This document shows positions 17,864 through 26,231 of a DNA stretch of 64,000 nucleotides, piece by piece (within the stretch, counting starts at the first letter, position 1; every line of letters begins with the position of its first letter). The translations under genes were made by a program, and so were the position numbers. Under the pieces are notes generated by a model. That model was not told the origin of the DNA. It searched no databases and worked only from the letters and a program-made list of their open reading frames with translations. The DNA comes from an uncultured Clostridia bacterium (lineage in GTDB: Bacteria > Bacillota > Clostridia > Peptostreptococcales > Anaerovoracaceae): contig CAKQWJ010000001.1 of the NCBI GenBank assembly GCA_934278925.1, forward strand, positions 124,001-188,000, given 5' to 3'.

Positions 17864-19375
17864 GTGAAAGCTGTAATATATGCTCGATATTCGAGCCACA
17901 AGCAGAATGAAGAATCCATTGAAGGACAACTAAGAGAGTGTTATCAGTTTGCCGAAAAGAACGGATTTACTGTTACACATGAATACATCGACCGTGCAAT
18001 TTCCGGCAAGACAGCAGACCGTCCTAGTTTCCAAGAGCTTATAGCAGATAGTTCTAAGGGTAAGTTTGAAGCTGTAATCATGTACACACTGGATCGTTTC
18101 GCTCGAAACAGATACGATTCTGCAATGTATAAAGCCAAATTAAAGAAAAACGGTGTAAAGCTGTATTATGCGAAACAACCCATGCCGGACACCCCGGAAG
18201 GTATCATATTGGAATCTGTACTTGAAGGTTACGCTGAGTATTACAGCGAGAACTTATCAAGAGGTGTGAAACGAGGTATGCATGAGGTAGCTTTACAAGG
18301 TAGAGTTACAGGTAAGGCACCCCTCGGTTATGTTGCAGACGAAAATAAAAAGTACCAAATCGACCCGGAAACAGCACAAGCGGTTAAGTATATCTTTCAA
18401 ATGTATTCGGAAGGTATTACACAAAGAGAGATTTCATTGTATCTGAACAGCCACGGCTACAGAACAGCCACAGGAAAGAAATTTGGGAAGAGTAGCTATC
18501 ACTCTATTCTCACCAATGAAAAATATATGGGTATTTATCGCTACGGTGATGTTGTTATAGAGAACGGTATTCCACCAATCATAAGTAAGGAATTATTTAC
18601 TAAGGTACAGGAAAGAATGAGATGTGAAAACCATAAGGGAGCAAGGAACAAAGCGAAAGAAACCTATCTTCTATCGGGGAAACTTTATTGCGGCCATTGC
18701 GGAAAACCGATGATAGGAGAGAGCGGTACTTCTAGACACGGTAACATTTACCGATACTACAAGTGCTCGTGCAGAAAAGCAAATCCTATGAGTTGTGACA
18801 AGAAACCCGAAAAGAAAGAACCTTTGGAAGATTTGGTTGTGCGTAAAACAATCACTCGTGTTTTCACTGATGAGAACATCGAAATCATATCCGACAAAGT
18901 GATTGATTTGCTTAAAGAAGATTTGGAACAGGTTTCACACGTTAAGCAACTGGAAAACACTTTAGAGGAAACCAAGAATAAGATTCAGAATATTTTGTCA
19001 GCAATCGAGCAAGGCATTATTGTTAAGTCCACACTCGAACGATTACACGAACTGGAAAAAGAAAAAGATGAAATCGAATCCAACCTGTCAATCGAAAAAT
19101 CGAGATACAGCAATCTTCCGACAAAGAATCAGATCATGTTCTATCTGTATTCGTTGAAAAACGGAAACGTGGATAACGGACATTTTCGCAGACAACTTGT
19201 TCGGTCAATCATAAATTCTATTTTTGTGTATGATAATCCGGACGGTGGAAAGAAAATCGTTGTAAATTTCAATTTGCTTAATAATGAAATCGATACGTTG
19301 TCACTTTCCGATTCGGATATGAATCTTTTAGGAGCACCAAGACGAGACGAATGTCTCGTCTTTTTTATTTTTTGA
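17864..19375 (+). CDS. Large serine recombinase (prophage integrase)
   Basis: A 503-residue site-specific recombinase starting at GTG 17864 behind GGGAG. The N-terminal resolvase domain has IYARYSS with the catalytic Ser at residue 10, EESIEGQLREC and YTLDRFARNRYDS. The recombinase domain follows (APLGYVADENKK, ILTNEKYMGIYRYG), then a zinc ribbon with CGHCGKPM and CSCRKANPMSCDKK, then a coiled coil around residues 350-420. It should catalyse integration of this prophage. The last dozen codons are encoded within a transcription terminator, which is odd (see findings). Confidence 0.92.
   Translation: MKAVIYARYSSHKQNEESIEGQLRECYQFAEKNGFTVTHEYIDRAISGKTADRPSFQELIADSSKGKFEAVIMYTLDRFARNRYDSAMYKAKLKKNGVKLYYAKQPMPDTPEGIILESVLEGYAEYYSENLSRGVKRGMHEVALQGRVTGKAPLGYVADENKKYQIDPETAQAVKYIFQMYSEGITQREISLYLNSHGYRTATGKKFGKSSYHSILTNEKYMGIYRYGDVVIENGIPPIISKELFTKVQERMRCENHKGARNKAKETYLLSGKLYCGHCGKPMIGESGTSRHGNIYRYYKCSCRKANPMSCDKKPEKKEPLEDLVVRKTITRVFTDENIEIISDKVIDLLKEDLEQVSHVKQLENTLEETKNKIQNILSAIEQGIIVKSTLERLHELEKEKDEIESNLSIEKSRYSNLPTKNQIMFYLYSLKNGNVDNGHFRRQLVRSIINSIFVYDNPDGGKKIVVNFNLLNNEIDTLSLSDSDMNLLGAPRRDECLVFFIF
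19339..19368 (+). terminator. Intrinsic terminator inside the integrase 3' end
   Basis: AAGACGAGAC at 19339-19348 and GTCTCGTCTT at 19353-19362 form a perfect 10-bp stem with a GAAT loop, followed by TTTTTTATTTTTT. The integrase stop codon (19373-19375) lies beyond the U-tract. Confidence 0.88.
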
Positions 19376-19471
19376 TATTTGAACCGCTATAGCGTACCCA
19401 ACGGAACGAAGGCGGCAATAAACAACAATCATTTAATTTTACCGATTCTGTACAGTAGCGGAAAACAAGGC

Positions 19472-19500
19472 AAAAGAAAAAGCCGGGATCATCCCGGCTT
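19472..19500 (-). terminator. Intrinsic terminator for the 43-aa gene
   Basis: AAGCCGGG and CCCGGCTT (within 19480-19500) form an 8-bp GC-rich stem with a short ATGAT loop; on the minus strand it is followed by TTTTTCTTTTG. It lies directly after the stop of the small gene at 19505-19636. Confidence 0.8.
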
Positions 19501-19504
19501 GCTA

Positions 19505-19636
19505 CTATTTGAAAAATTTACCGCTTTTTGAATTGAGTCTTACGAGTTCGAAACACAACGCAACCGGAAAAATCAAAATACATATAATCAGTGCTATAAT
19601 ATTTTCAATCAGATCGTTCTTTTGTTCCGGTGTCAT
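19505..19636 (-). CDS. Small membrane protein, 43 aa
   Basis: ATG 19636 is preceded by GGGGGTGGAG on the minus strand. The product opens MTPEQKNDLIENI, has one clear transmembrane helix (IIALIICILIFPVALCF) and a short basic tail ending in two stop codons. A strong ribosome binding site and an adjacent intrinsic terminator make it a credible gene even though it is short. It sits between the integrase and the host fbp gene, overlapping by TAAATG the remnant at 19637-19780. Function unknown; it could be a phage- or host-derived membrane micropeptide. Confidence 0.6.
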   Translation of the reverse strand: MTPEQKNDLIENIIALIICILIFPVALCFELVRLNSKSGKFFK

Positions 19637-19780
19637 TTACTCCACCCCCTTAACTTCCTTTACGCTAACCCGATCTTGAACAACAACTTTCGTTTTGTAC
19701 TGCTTATAAGTTTCGGAATCAACCGCCTTCTTTGCAATCCATTTGCTTTGATACTCGTAGTATGTATCCCGCTTGACTAT
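19637..19780 (-). pseudogene. 5'-truncated coding remnant next to the prophage end
   Basis: A 47-codon frame ends at 19637, with the stop abutting the ATG of the 43-aa gene. The residues (DTYYEYQSKWIAKKAV, then YKQYKTKVVVQDRVSVKEVKG) look like true protein rather than noise. There is no start codon: the frame meets TAA just upstream of 19780. The gene may have been cut by the prophage attachment event or by decay. Family not recognised. Confidence 0.4.
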
Positions 19781-19832
19781 TTATCCAGTAGAATCTAATT
19801 CAACATGGTGGCTTCTTTCTCAGCAAACTAAT

Positions 19833-19928
19833 TTACAGCTTATTTCTGTTATTCTTGTACAAAAGCATAAAGTAATAGATACACATTACGAAGAGTGCTC
19901 CGCCCAGCACTGTTGTCAATTTACTCAT
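19833..19928 (-). CDS. Membrane micropeptide, 31 aa, downstream of fbp
   Basis: ATG 19928 is preceded by GAGGTGAGCGAA and lies 11 bp after the fbp stop. The product is MSKLTTVLGGALFVMC followed by IYYFMLLYKNNRNKL: a single membrane helix with a positively charged tail. Its close coupling to fbp on the same strand suggests co-transcription. No family can be named; similar-sized membrane peptides are often small regulators. Confidence 0.5.
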   Translation of the reverse strand: MSKLTTVLGGALFVMCIYYFMLLYKNNRNKL

Positions 19929-19939
19929 TTCGCTCACCT

Positions 19940-21919
19940 CTAATTCTTTGAATAATACTTGCCCTTTTTCGGATATACTTCCTTGATGCTGCCCTTCCGA
20001 TAGGCCTGCAGCAGCTGTTCCAGGTCGTCAATCTGCTCCCGAATCGCCTTGCCGTTATCCGTGTCCACAATCAGCATACGCTGCGGAAGGGTATATACCG
20101 TCTGGATAACCGGATTATTGAATTCCTGTGTGCCATCCGGACGCAGCGGCTGATACGGCTGATGCTCCGACAGAGCCATGAACCGGGAGTTAAAGATGAA
20201 CGTATAACCTGCAATTCCGGTGGTCTTCTGGTACGCTTTGGAAATGCCGCCATCGATGACGTACAGCATTCCGCCGCCCTTGATTGGGCTTTCGCCGTCC
20301 TTGATTTTTACCGGAACGTGACCGTTCAATATTTTTCCATGGGAAGCGTCCAAGCCGAAGTCCCGAATCATCTTCACGCAGATATCCTTTTGGTTGATTA
20401 AGCGATAATACGGCACCACATGCTCTTTGTGGGTCGCTTTGTCCGCAATGAACAGCCGTTCGAAGGTGGTCATTTTGTCCTTACCGAACAGCGGAGAATC
20501 CGGTCCCAGCCACAGATACCACATAAGGTTCGCCGCTTCCGCCCGGGTCTTTCCCTTCGGCGGATTGAAATACGCATCCCGAAGTTCCTTATCCAAGTGC
20601 TCCATCAATTTGGCGCCGTGCTGGGTAATTCCGTTGATGGTTACATCCCGGAACTCGCCCTCCTCGGTAAAAGGAATGCATCCGTGGAACATCAGGTTTC
20701 CGTTCAGGGTTTTGTACAGCGCCCCATGGCTGTACAGGAACTGGATGTGCTCCTGCAGCTTGTCCGAGCGAAGGATTGATGCCTCCAGGGCCACCATAAC
20801 CTCTTCCTCTTCCGGACTCAACCGATACGGATCCGCCGGGTCGATGGTCGGAAGGTTGGTATCCTTCAGTGGATATACGGTTCCCTCCACTTCCACAGTA
20901 CCGTTCTCAAAGTCGATTTTATCCAGCAGCAGACGTTTTTCCAGATGCATCTCCGGATGCGCCTGGATAATCTGACCCTCAATCTTGAACTGACAGATGG
21001 CAATCATCTTGTGCATCTTCGCCGCCAAATCTTCCGGAATCGGATCGAATCTGTTTTTATCCAAAACATGCGGCCAGAACGCCTTGCATTCGTCGCCTTT
21101 GTAGATTTTCTCCGCCAGAGTTGCAAGCGGACGCAAGTTAATGCCGTAACCGTACTCCAGCATATCGAAGTTGTTGTAGCTTACGTTCATTCGAATGATG
21201 TTCGCAATGCACGCCCAGTTTCCGCAAGCGGCACCCATCCAAACCACATCGTGATTTCCCCACTGGATATCCACATTCCGGTGAGTCATCAGAAAATCCA
21301 TAATCAGGTGCGGTTTCGGTCCACGGTCGAAAATATCGCCAATGATATGAAGATGGTCCACCGCCAAAGAGCTGATGGTGCGGGCAAATTCCACTATCAT
21401 GGTTTTCGCCGAGTGATACTCTATGATGGAATCGATAATCTCATTGTAATAATGGGTACGATTCTCGTCATCGTCCGCAAAAAGAAGTTCGTCCATGGAA
21501 TATCCGGAGTTGTCCGGCAGAATCCGACGTACTTTTGACCGGGTATATTTACTGGATACGGATCGGCAGATGATGACCAGCCGATAAATTGCGGATTTGC
21601 ACCAAGCATCGAAATCCTTTTCGGATTTTTTTCTCCGATTAATCTCTGCGACCGGATCGTAGATCAGTGCGGCCAGAGATTCCCGTTCCGCATCGCTGAG
21701 CATTCCGGAGAAGTGCTCGTCGATTTTCATCTTGATGGTTCCGGAAGCGCTTCGAACGAAGTATTGAAACGCATCGTACTCTCCGTGCAAATCGCTGAGG
21801 AAGTATTCCGTGCCCTTTGGCAGGGCCAGAATGGCTCTCAGATTGATTATTTCCGCCTTTACCGAACGATGATTCGGGTATTTTTCTGCCAGCATCTGCA
21901 GGTATTTACTATCTGTCAT
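19940..21919 (-). CDS. fbp: Fructose-1,6-bisphosphatase, class III
   Basis: A 659-residue gluconeogenic enzyme that hydrolyses fructose 1,6-bisphosphate to fructose 6-phosphate. It shows the metallophosphatase motifs LSDLHGEYDAF (Asp43, His45), IGDIFDRGPKP, WGNHDVVWMGAA and GHVPVK, the layout specific to the Firmicutes class III family, and is of usual length for it. It acts in the cytosol and would supply fructose 6-phosphate for the GlmS reaction encoded further along. It follows murA by 30 bp on the same strand and is the first intact host gene next to the prophage. Confidence 0.95.
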   Translation of the reverse strand: MTDSKYLQMLAEKYPNHRSVKAEIINLRAILALPKGTEYFLSDLHGEYDAFQYFVRSASGTIKMKIDEHFSGMLSDAERESLAALIYDPVAEINRRKKSEKDFDAWCKSAIYRLVIICRSVSSKYTRSKVRRILPDNSGYSMDELLFADDDENRTHYYNEIIDSIIEYHSAKTMIVEFARTISSLAVDHLHIIGDIFDRGPKPHLIMDFLMTHRNVDIQWGNHDVVWMGAACGNWACIANIIRMNVSYNNFDMLEYGYGINLRPLATLAEKIYKGDECKAFWPHVLDKNRFDPIPEDLAAKMHKMIAICQFKIEGQIIQAHPEMHLEKRLLLDKIDFENGTVEVEGTVYPLKDTNLPTIDPADPYRLSPEEEEVMVALEASILRSDKLQEHIQFLYSHGALYKTLNGNLMFHGCIPFTEEGEFRDVTINGITQHGAKLMEHLDKELRDAYFNPPKGKTRAEAANLMWYLWLGPDSPLFGKDKMTTFERLFIADKATHKEHVVPYYRLINQKDICVKMIRDFGLDASHGKILNGHVPVKIKDGESPIKGGGMLYVIDGGISKAYQKTTGIAGYTFIFNSRFMALSEHQPYQPLRPDGTQEFNNPVIQTVYTLPQRMLIVDTDNGKAIREQIDDLEQLLQAYRKGSIKEVYPKKGKYYSKN

Positions 21920-21949
21920 CTAAACCTCCACTACTTCTATTGAGGAAAA

Positions 21950-23224
21950 TTAGTCTTCCTCTACGCGCATGAGATCTCCGCCAATACCCTTAAATTTCTG
22001 TACGAAATTCTCATATCCTCTTTCGATATGGTAGATTTCGCTTACCTCTGTGGTTCCTGTCGCAACCAATCCGGCCAAAACCATAGCCGCCCCTGCTCTC
22101 AAATCGGTTGCACGAACCTTTGCCCCATGAAGTTTCTTTCCGCCCGGCACGAATGCCTCTCGGCTTTCCGTGGTGATATCCGCTCCCATTCGGTTCAATT
22201 CCACCACGTGCATGAAGCGGTTCTCAAATACCGTCTCCCGCACGATACTCTGTCCGTGTACCGTGGTGAGGAATGTCATGAACGGAGACTGGATATCCGT
22301 CGGGAAGCCCGGATACGGAAGCGTTTTGATATCTGTAGCCACCAGTTCCCCTTCTCTGGCATCTACGTAAATTCCGTCATCCTGAACTTCTACTTTTACG
22401 CCGCACTCCTTCAGCTTTGCGATAATCGGACGTACGTGTCCCGGAATCGCATTCTGCACCAGCACGTCGCCGCGGGTAATCGCTGCCGCCAGCATAAAGG
22501 TTCCGGTCTCAATTCGGTCCGGAATAACGGTATGAATCGATCCAGAGAGAGATTCCACGCCGGTGATTCGGATGGTGTCCGTTCCGGCACCCTTAATCTT
22601 CGCCCCCATCTTGTTCAGCTGGTTGGCCAAATCGACGATTTCCGGCTCTTTTGCCGCATTCTCGATAATCGTCACATTCTTTGCCAGGGTCGCCGCCATC
22701 AGGATGTTTTCCGTCGCTCCTACGCTTGGAAAGTCCAGGTAAATGGCATCTCCCACCAAGCCGTCCGGTCCTGCGGTAAGAATTACATGTTCTTTGTCCT
22801 CATCGAATTCCACGGTTGCGCCCAGCGCACGGAATCCCTTCAGATGGAGATCGATCGGACGTTTTCCGATGGAGCATCCCCCCGGCATCGGCATGATGCA
22901 TTTGCCGCAGCGAGCCAGCAGCGGTCCCATCACCATGGTGGAAGCACGCATTTCGCTTACCAGTTCCGACTCTCCCACCGTAGTCTTAATCTCCTTTGCC
23001 GAAACGGAGATCACGCCCGGGGACAACTCCTCCACTTCTGCACCGAAGCTCTTGAGCATTTCCCGCATTACCTTTACATCCGCCAAATCCGGAACATCCT
23101 CAATCCGGCAGGTATCGCCGGTCAAAAGGGTTGCCGCCATCAACGGAAGAACCGCATTCTTTGCACCACTGATCTGCACCGTTCCATGAAGTGGGCCGCT
23201 TTCATTCACAAGAATCTTTGCCAT
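21950..23224 (-). CDS. murA: UDP-N-acetylglucosamine 1-carboxyvinyltransferase
   Basis: A 424-residue enzyme catalysing the first committed step of peptidoglycan synthesis, transfer of enolpyruvate from PEP to UDP-GlcNAc. The N-terminus ISGAKNAVLPLMAA and the active-site loop MPGGCSIGKRPIDLH with Cys117 identify it; Cys here means fosfomycin-sensitive chemistry. The C-terminal EVSEIYHIERGYENF is also typical. It starts behind AAGGAGAAGAA at 23224, with an AT-rich 90-bp upstream region that could hold its promoter. Many Firmicutes have two MurA paralogues; which one this is cannot be decided here. Confidence 0.95.
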   Translation of the reverse strand: MAKILVNESGPLHGTVQISGAKNAVLPLMAATLLTGDTCRIEDVPDLADVKVMREMLKSFGAEVEELSPGVISVSAKEIKTTVGESELVSEMRASTMVMGPLLARCGKCIMPMPGGCSIGKRPIDLHLKGFRALGATVEFDEDKEHVILTAGPDGLVGDAIYLDFPSVGATENILMAATLAKNVTIIENAAKEPEIVDLANQLNKMGAKIKGAGTDTIRITGVESLSGSIHTVIPDRIETGTFMLAAAITRGDVLVQNAIPGHVRPIIAKLKECGVKVEVQDDGIYVDAREGELVATDIKTLPYPGFPTDIQSPFMTFLTTVHGQSIVRETVFENRFMHVVELNRMGADITTESREAFVPGGKKLHGAKVRATDLRAGAAMVLAGLVATGTTEVSEIYHIERGYENFVQKFKGIGGDLMRVEED

Positions 23225-23316
23225 TTCTTCTCCTTATTTTTAATATAAAATGATTTATTTATAAAAATAATATTTACAAAATTATTTATTCGTATTGCCG
23301 CAATGTCCGATGTACC

Positions 23317-23697
23317 CTATCTCTTCCGGGACTTCCGGGCATTTGCTCGGCTTAACGCCGCTTCTTCCTTCCGGGAACGCTTTTTCGCTCGATGAGACCG
23401 AATAGCCGCCGCACCGGTACCCACGCTGGCCACCTTTCCGATCAGCGATGAATTCTCGTGCACCGTTTCCACAATTCCCATCATGGTATCCGCGGCATTG
23501 TCAATAACCCCATCGATGACTTCCGTCTTCTCTGCGGCAATCTTCGAAATCCGGTTGGCATCATCCAGGATGTCATCCACCTTGCGAAGCGTTTCCTTCA
23601 GCCTTGCCGCCAAAACGATTAAATAAATCACCAGAATAATGGTCACCACAATCAGACCGATTATCAGTGCATCTGTGAGATTCAGCGAAACATTCAT
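23317..23697 (-). CDS. Membrane-anchored coiled-coil protein, DUF948-like
   Basis: A 126-residue protein with one N-terminal membrane helix (LTDALIIGLIVVTIILVIYL) and a following amphipathic coiled region (LKETLRKVDDILDDANRI), as in DUF948-type general stress/envelope proteins. The C-terminus is very basic (SHRAKKRSRKEE, NARKSRKR). I start it at ATG 23697 because AAGGAGGAATGTGGA lies just ahead; a longer frame to 23751 overlaps the methylase gene. It is downstream of the trmN6-like gene, 28 bp away. Function not established. Confidence 0.65.
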   Translation of the reverse strand: MNVSLNLTDALIIGLIVVTIILVIYLIVLAARLKETLRKVDDILDDANRISKIAAEKTEVIDGVIDNAADTMMGIVETVHENSSLIGKVASVGTGAAAIRSHRAKKRSRKEEAALSRANARKSRKR

Positions 23698-23725
23698 TCC
23701 ACATTCCTCCTTTTGAATTATATCA

Positions 23726-24505
23726 TTAGTTGGATTCCCTTTCGTCTTCACGATTTCTTTCGTAAATCCGTTGAATCAAATCTGAATATCTTCCATCCTT
23801 TTCTCGAACGTGAATCGGCGGAAGAACCCGAAGCTCCGAATTTGCTCCTTTTACCCCGTGTATCAGCAGAATGTTCGGTTTTGTTTCGGGAAATGGCATC
23901 ACCATCTGCAACTCCTTCGGCTCCAGCCCTTGGGCCCGCATGGAACAGCAGATATCCACCAATCGGTCCGGCCGATGAACCATGAAGAGCTCTCCATCCC
24001 GGTCCAGCCGCACCGCTGCGGCTCGAATAAAAGCATCCAAATCCGCACTGGTTTCATGCCTTGCAATGTACTTTGCGGATGCATCATTGGGAATGGCTCC
24101 GCCCCGTCTGAAGTACGGCGGATTCGTCACCACCGCATTGAATTTTTCGGGGAGGGCGGTTTCACCAAGGGATGCCACATCGGCTTCTCGAATGTGAATT
24201 CGCTCTTCCAGATGATTGAGCCTTGCATTTCGGCAAGCCCGCTCCGCCTCCTTCGGCTGAATTTCCACCCCAACCATGATGCTTTCGGGAATCTTATGGG
24301 ACAGAATCAATGAAACGATCCCGTTTCCGCATCCCAATTCCAGAATGCGAGGAGTTCTTCGTCGCTTCATTCCTCGGCCACCGGTTTCCCCTGCTGTAAA
24401 GCCGGCCAACAGAACCGCATCTACGCCGTAGCGAAACCCGTTTCCCTGTATCAATTTCATTCCACCGAAGCCGATGGAATCCGTCGTTTCCAATTCTTTA
24501 TTCAT
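23726..24505 (-). CDS. tRNA1(Val) adenine-37 N6-methyltransferase family protein (YabB/TrmN6)
   Basis: A 259-residue SAM-dependent methylase. The N-terminus has LIQGNGFRYGVDAVLLAGF, then ILELGCGNGIVSLIL (SAM site) and AVVTNPPYF (NPPY catalytic motif near residue 120), the TrmN6/YfiC pattern. In Firmicutes this family sits beside ricT-holB-tmk, as here. ATG 24505 overlaps the ricT stop (TAATG). The predicted target is a tRNA adenine; substrate assignment is by family. Confidence 0.85.
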   Translation of the reverse strand: MNKELETTDSIGFGGMKLIQGNGFRYGVDAVLLAGFTAGETGGRGMKRRRTPRILELGCGNGIVSLILSHKIPESIMVGVEIQPKEAERACRNARLNHLEERIHIREADVASLGETALPEKFNAVVTNPPYFRRGGAIPNDASAKYIARHETSADLDAFIRAAAVRLDRDGELFMVHRPDRLVDICCSMRAQGLEPKELQMVMPFPETKPNILLIHGVKGANSELRVLPPIHVREKDGRYSDLIQRIYERNREDERESN

Positions 24506-25428
24506 TAATCTCTTGTTAGTTTTTCCAGTTCCCGCATGGTCTCCGGATCCACGTTATTCTGTTCGTTCCGGGATTTCTTGTGGGATTTTTTATCCGTTCT
24601 GCGCACTTCCTGCTTAAAGTAAGTGCGAACTTCCTGGGAAAGCGGTGTTTCCTTGGTGTCCTTGTCCTTGGACTTTTCGAATAGACGCACATTGACGCTG
24701 CCTTCAAAAAGGTTGACTGCCGTCACCTTTCCGGGACCGTCCGGCGTTGACACCTGTTCGCCTTCATTCGGCATGCCTTTCCGCAGCTCCTGATAGGTCT
24801 TATTCTCGAAATTCAGGCAGCACATCAGGCGTCCGCAGGATCCGGAAATTTTGGATGGATTCAGAGACAAATTCTGCTGCTTTGCCATCTTGATGGATAC
24901 CGGCTGAAAATCGTGGAGCCATCTGCTGCAGCAGAACGGTCTTCCGCAAATGCCGATTCCGCCCAGCATGCGGGCTTCATCTCTCACACCAATCTGGCGG
25001 AGCTCAATCCGCATCCGGAAATGCGCCGCCAAATCCTTTACCAATTCTCGGAAATCGATTCGGCCTTCCGCAGAAAAATAGAATATCACCTTGCTTCCGT
25101 CAATGGTATATTCCGCATCCACCAACTTCATCTCCAGCTTGTGCTTGCGAATTTTCTCTTCGCAGACTTTCATGGCGGATTCCCGCTTGTTCAAATTCTC
25201 CCGATACTTTGCCAAGTCGGCCTTTGTGGCACGACGTTCGATTTTTTTAAGAGGTGCAACGATTTCGCTGTCCTCCACTTCTCGGTTTTCAATGGAAATA
25301 TGACCCATCTCCAGGCCGCGAGCGGTCTCTACGATAACCAGCTCTCCCATTTTGTATTCTTTCCCTTCCGGGTCAAAATAGTAAGTCTTGCTTGCTTTCA
25401 CAAAACCCACGCCGACAATTTCTGTCAT
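24505..25428 (-). CDS. ricT: PSP1 domain protein RicT (YaaT-like)
   Basis: A 307-residue cytosolic protein. It has MTEIVGVGFVKASKTYYFDP at the N-terminus and the PSP1 core with GGIGICGRPFCCSRWL and SGSCGRLMCCLNFE, the Cys clusters that in the Bacillus homologue bind Fe-S with RicA and RicF. In Bacillus this complex stimulates RNase Y mRNA processing and affects sporulation and competence. The C-terminal 60 residues are basic and low-complexity. It lies in the conserved order tmk-holB-ricT-trmN6. Confidence 0.92.
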   Translation of the reverse strand: MTEIVGVGFVKASKTYYFDPEGKEYKMGELVIVETARGLEMGHISIENREVEDSEIVAPLKKIERRATKADLAKYRENLNKRESAMKVCEEKIRKHKLEMKLVDAEYTIDGSKVIFYFSAEGRIDFRELVKDLAAHFRMRIELRQIGVRDEARMLGGIGICGRPFCCSRWLHDFQPVSIKMAKQQNLSLNPSKISGSCGRLMCCLNFENKTYQELRKGMPNEGEQVSTPDGPGKVTAVNLFEGSVNVRLFEKSKDKDTKETPLSQEVRTYFKQEVRRTDKKSHKKSRNEQNNVDPETMRELEKLTRD

Positions 25429-25454
25429 CTATTTCTTTCCTCCGTTTCTATTCT

Positions 25455-26228
25455 CTATTCCCTTACTTCCAGAAAGAGTCTTTTCAGTGCATATTTCCAG
25501 TTCATGCCTCCCATATGAAATTCCCCCAGAATATCCTTCCGGGTCTCTTCGATTCGCAGAATCGTTTCCAAGCGATGCTCTTCATGAGCCTCTCTTTCAA
25601 TCACATCCAAGAATTTCAATGCATCGTCCGCAGTCTTTATTTTTTTGTCCACCATCTTCCGGTATTGGAAAAAATATTTCTGGTTCCATATTTCTTCCAG
25701 CGCCGAGGTTTCCGATGCATCCGGTTCTCCCGTTTCCCGAAGCAGCACGCAGCGGGACTGTATCGTGGGCAACAGGTTGTTCCGGTTTGTCACCACCAGA
25801 AGTATTACCGTCCCGGGATGAGGTTCCTCTAAGGTCTTCAAAATCTTATTCTGAAGGTCCTCCTTCAGGTCATCCGCTTCCGGAATCAGGCCGATATTGC
25901 GCTCCCCGTACGGATTCAGGCGCAGCCGATTCATGAACGGTTCGGTATCCTTCATCACATAAGTCACCTTATTTGACTTCGGTTTTCCTGCTTCCAGCTT
26001 GGATTTCTTCATGGAAATGACGTCTTCGTGGCTTCCGGCAGCAACTCTTCGGCAAGCCTCACAGAGGCCGCAGGGACGCTGCTCCCAATTGGGATTCTGA
26101 CACAGAATCACCTGAAGGATTTCGGTTACCAACCGATTTCTGGATTCCCCTTCCGGTGCCTCCAGTATGTATGCATGGGCCAGCCGGCCATCCCTCAGAC
26201 TTTTCTTAATTTCCCCCAGAGCATTCAT
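25455..26228 (-). CDS. holB: DNA polymerase III delta' subunit
   Basis: A 257-residue clamp-loader subunit. LAHAYILEAPEGESRNRL occupies the P-loop place but lacks the GxxGxGKT residues, as expected for delta'. CGLCEACRRVAAGSHEDV is the zinc module (Cys ligands), and LKTLEEPHPGTVILLVV plus PTIQSRCVLLR are the SRC and sensor motifs. It is shorter than the usual 300-330 residues, mostly at the C-terminus. It starts 3 bp after the tmk stop, in the conserved tmk-holB pair. Confidence 0.9.
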   Translation of the reverse strand: MNALGEIKKSLRDGRLAHAYILEAPEGESRNRLVTEILQVILCQNPNWEQRPCGLCEACRRVAAGSHEDVISMKKSKLEAGKPKSNKVTYVMKDTEPFMNRLRLNPYGERNIGLIPEADDLKEDLQNKILKTLEEPHPGTVILLVVTNRNNLLPTIQSRCVLLRETGEPDASETSALEEIWNQKYFFQYRKMVDKKIKTADDALKFLDVIEREAHEEHRLETILRIEETRKDILGEFHMGGMNWKYALKRLFLEVRE

Positions 26229-26231
26229 CCG

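Noticed and set aside
19321..19342. A tRNA 3' end suggested by GGAGCACCA near the integrase end
   Set aside because: No matching acceptor strand, T-loop or anticodon arm could be found upstream.
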